From Alphaproteobacteria bacterium (GTDB lineage: Bacteria; Pseudomonadota; Alphaproteobacteria; Micropepsales; Micropepsaceae), in assembly GCA_003451645.1 (NCBI GenBank), contig DMER01000242.1, forward strand, positions 28,699 through 35,664: a DNA stretch of 6,966 bases. Reading direction: 5' to 3'. Made by a program: the position numbers and the translations under genes. Of the stretch, positions 6,829-6,966 are shown piece by piece. Each line of letters begins with the position of its first letter. The first letter of the stretch is position 1. Under the pieces are notes generated by a model. The model made no database searches, had not been told where the DNA came from, and worked only from the letters and a program-made list of their open reading frames with translations.

Positions 6829-6900
6829 GCCGCGCGCAATGCGCAAAGGGGAGTTAAGCGTGGTTAATGCAATCTTCCATGGGCGAAACCATTAAGTTTC

Positions 6901-6950
6901 CGTGACGCCGCTCCGAGGAGCCATCGCGAAACGGCGCAGTGGCCGTCACG
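6901..6950. repeat. Inverted repeat with nested stems upstream of the repeat-protein gene
   Basis: CGTGACG (6901-6907) is the reverse complement of CGTCACG (6944-6950). Inside lie alternative pairings, CGCCG (6906-6910) with CGGCG (6932-6936) and GCTC (6910-6913) with GAGC (6918-6921). There is no T run on either side to suggest a terminator. It could be a structured RNA leader, a regulator site or the foot of something beyond the window edge. Confidence 0.4.
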
Positions 6951-6966
6951 ATTTCGTGGTGCAGGG

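Overview
The window looks like chromosomal DNA of an alphaproteobacterium. The basis is the truB-rpsO-pnp order, protein sequences typical of that class (S15, PNPase), GC-rich codon usage, a membrane-bound class III cyclase, and a long glutathione S-transferase-like protein of a kind I associate with that class. I cannot name the genus from sequence alone.

Layout, left to right. Bases 1-534 hold the 3' end of truB (tRNA pseudouridine-55 synthase) and, 27 bp on, a complete rpsO (ribosomal protein S15). A 152-bp spacer with an 11-bp imperfect stem-loop leads to pnp (687-2831), a full-length polynucleotide phosphorylase with all domains and active-site residues. A strong intrinsic terminator (2857-2884) closes this translation/RNA-decay block. 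Next on the plus strand is a membrane-anchored class III nucleotide cyclase (3004-4431). It has six probable membrane helices and a complete catalytic set, except that the purine-recognising Lys is replaced by Arg.

The right half is read from the minus strand. A GST-fold protein with an extra C-terminal region of about 120 residues (4444-5544) converges on the cyclase with only 12 bp between stop codons. Its Shine-Dalgarno sequence can fold into a GC-rich hairpin. Upstream of it, past a GC-rich hairpin, lies the most unusual gene of the window (5651-6781). It encodes eight perfect-length 31-residue Gly/Asp-rich repeats (a predicted beta-solenoid) followed by a C-terminal domain with an LPGVPSA motif and a terminal coiled coil. 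That domain resembles the C-terminal ends of many Bacteroidota fibre-like proteins. Its leader (6782-6966) is rich in inverted repeats and has a TTAA-N6-TTAA element.

The truB-rpsO-pnp block serves tRNA modification, ribosome assembly and mRNA turnover. The cyclase, GST-like protein and repeat protein have no evident functional link to it or to each other. The candidate for something undescribed is the solenoid plus coiled-coil protein. No tRNA, rRNA, insertion sequence or CRISPR array was seen.
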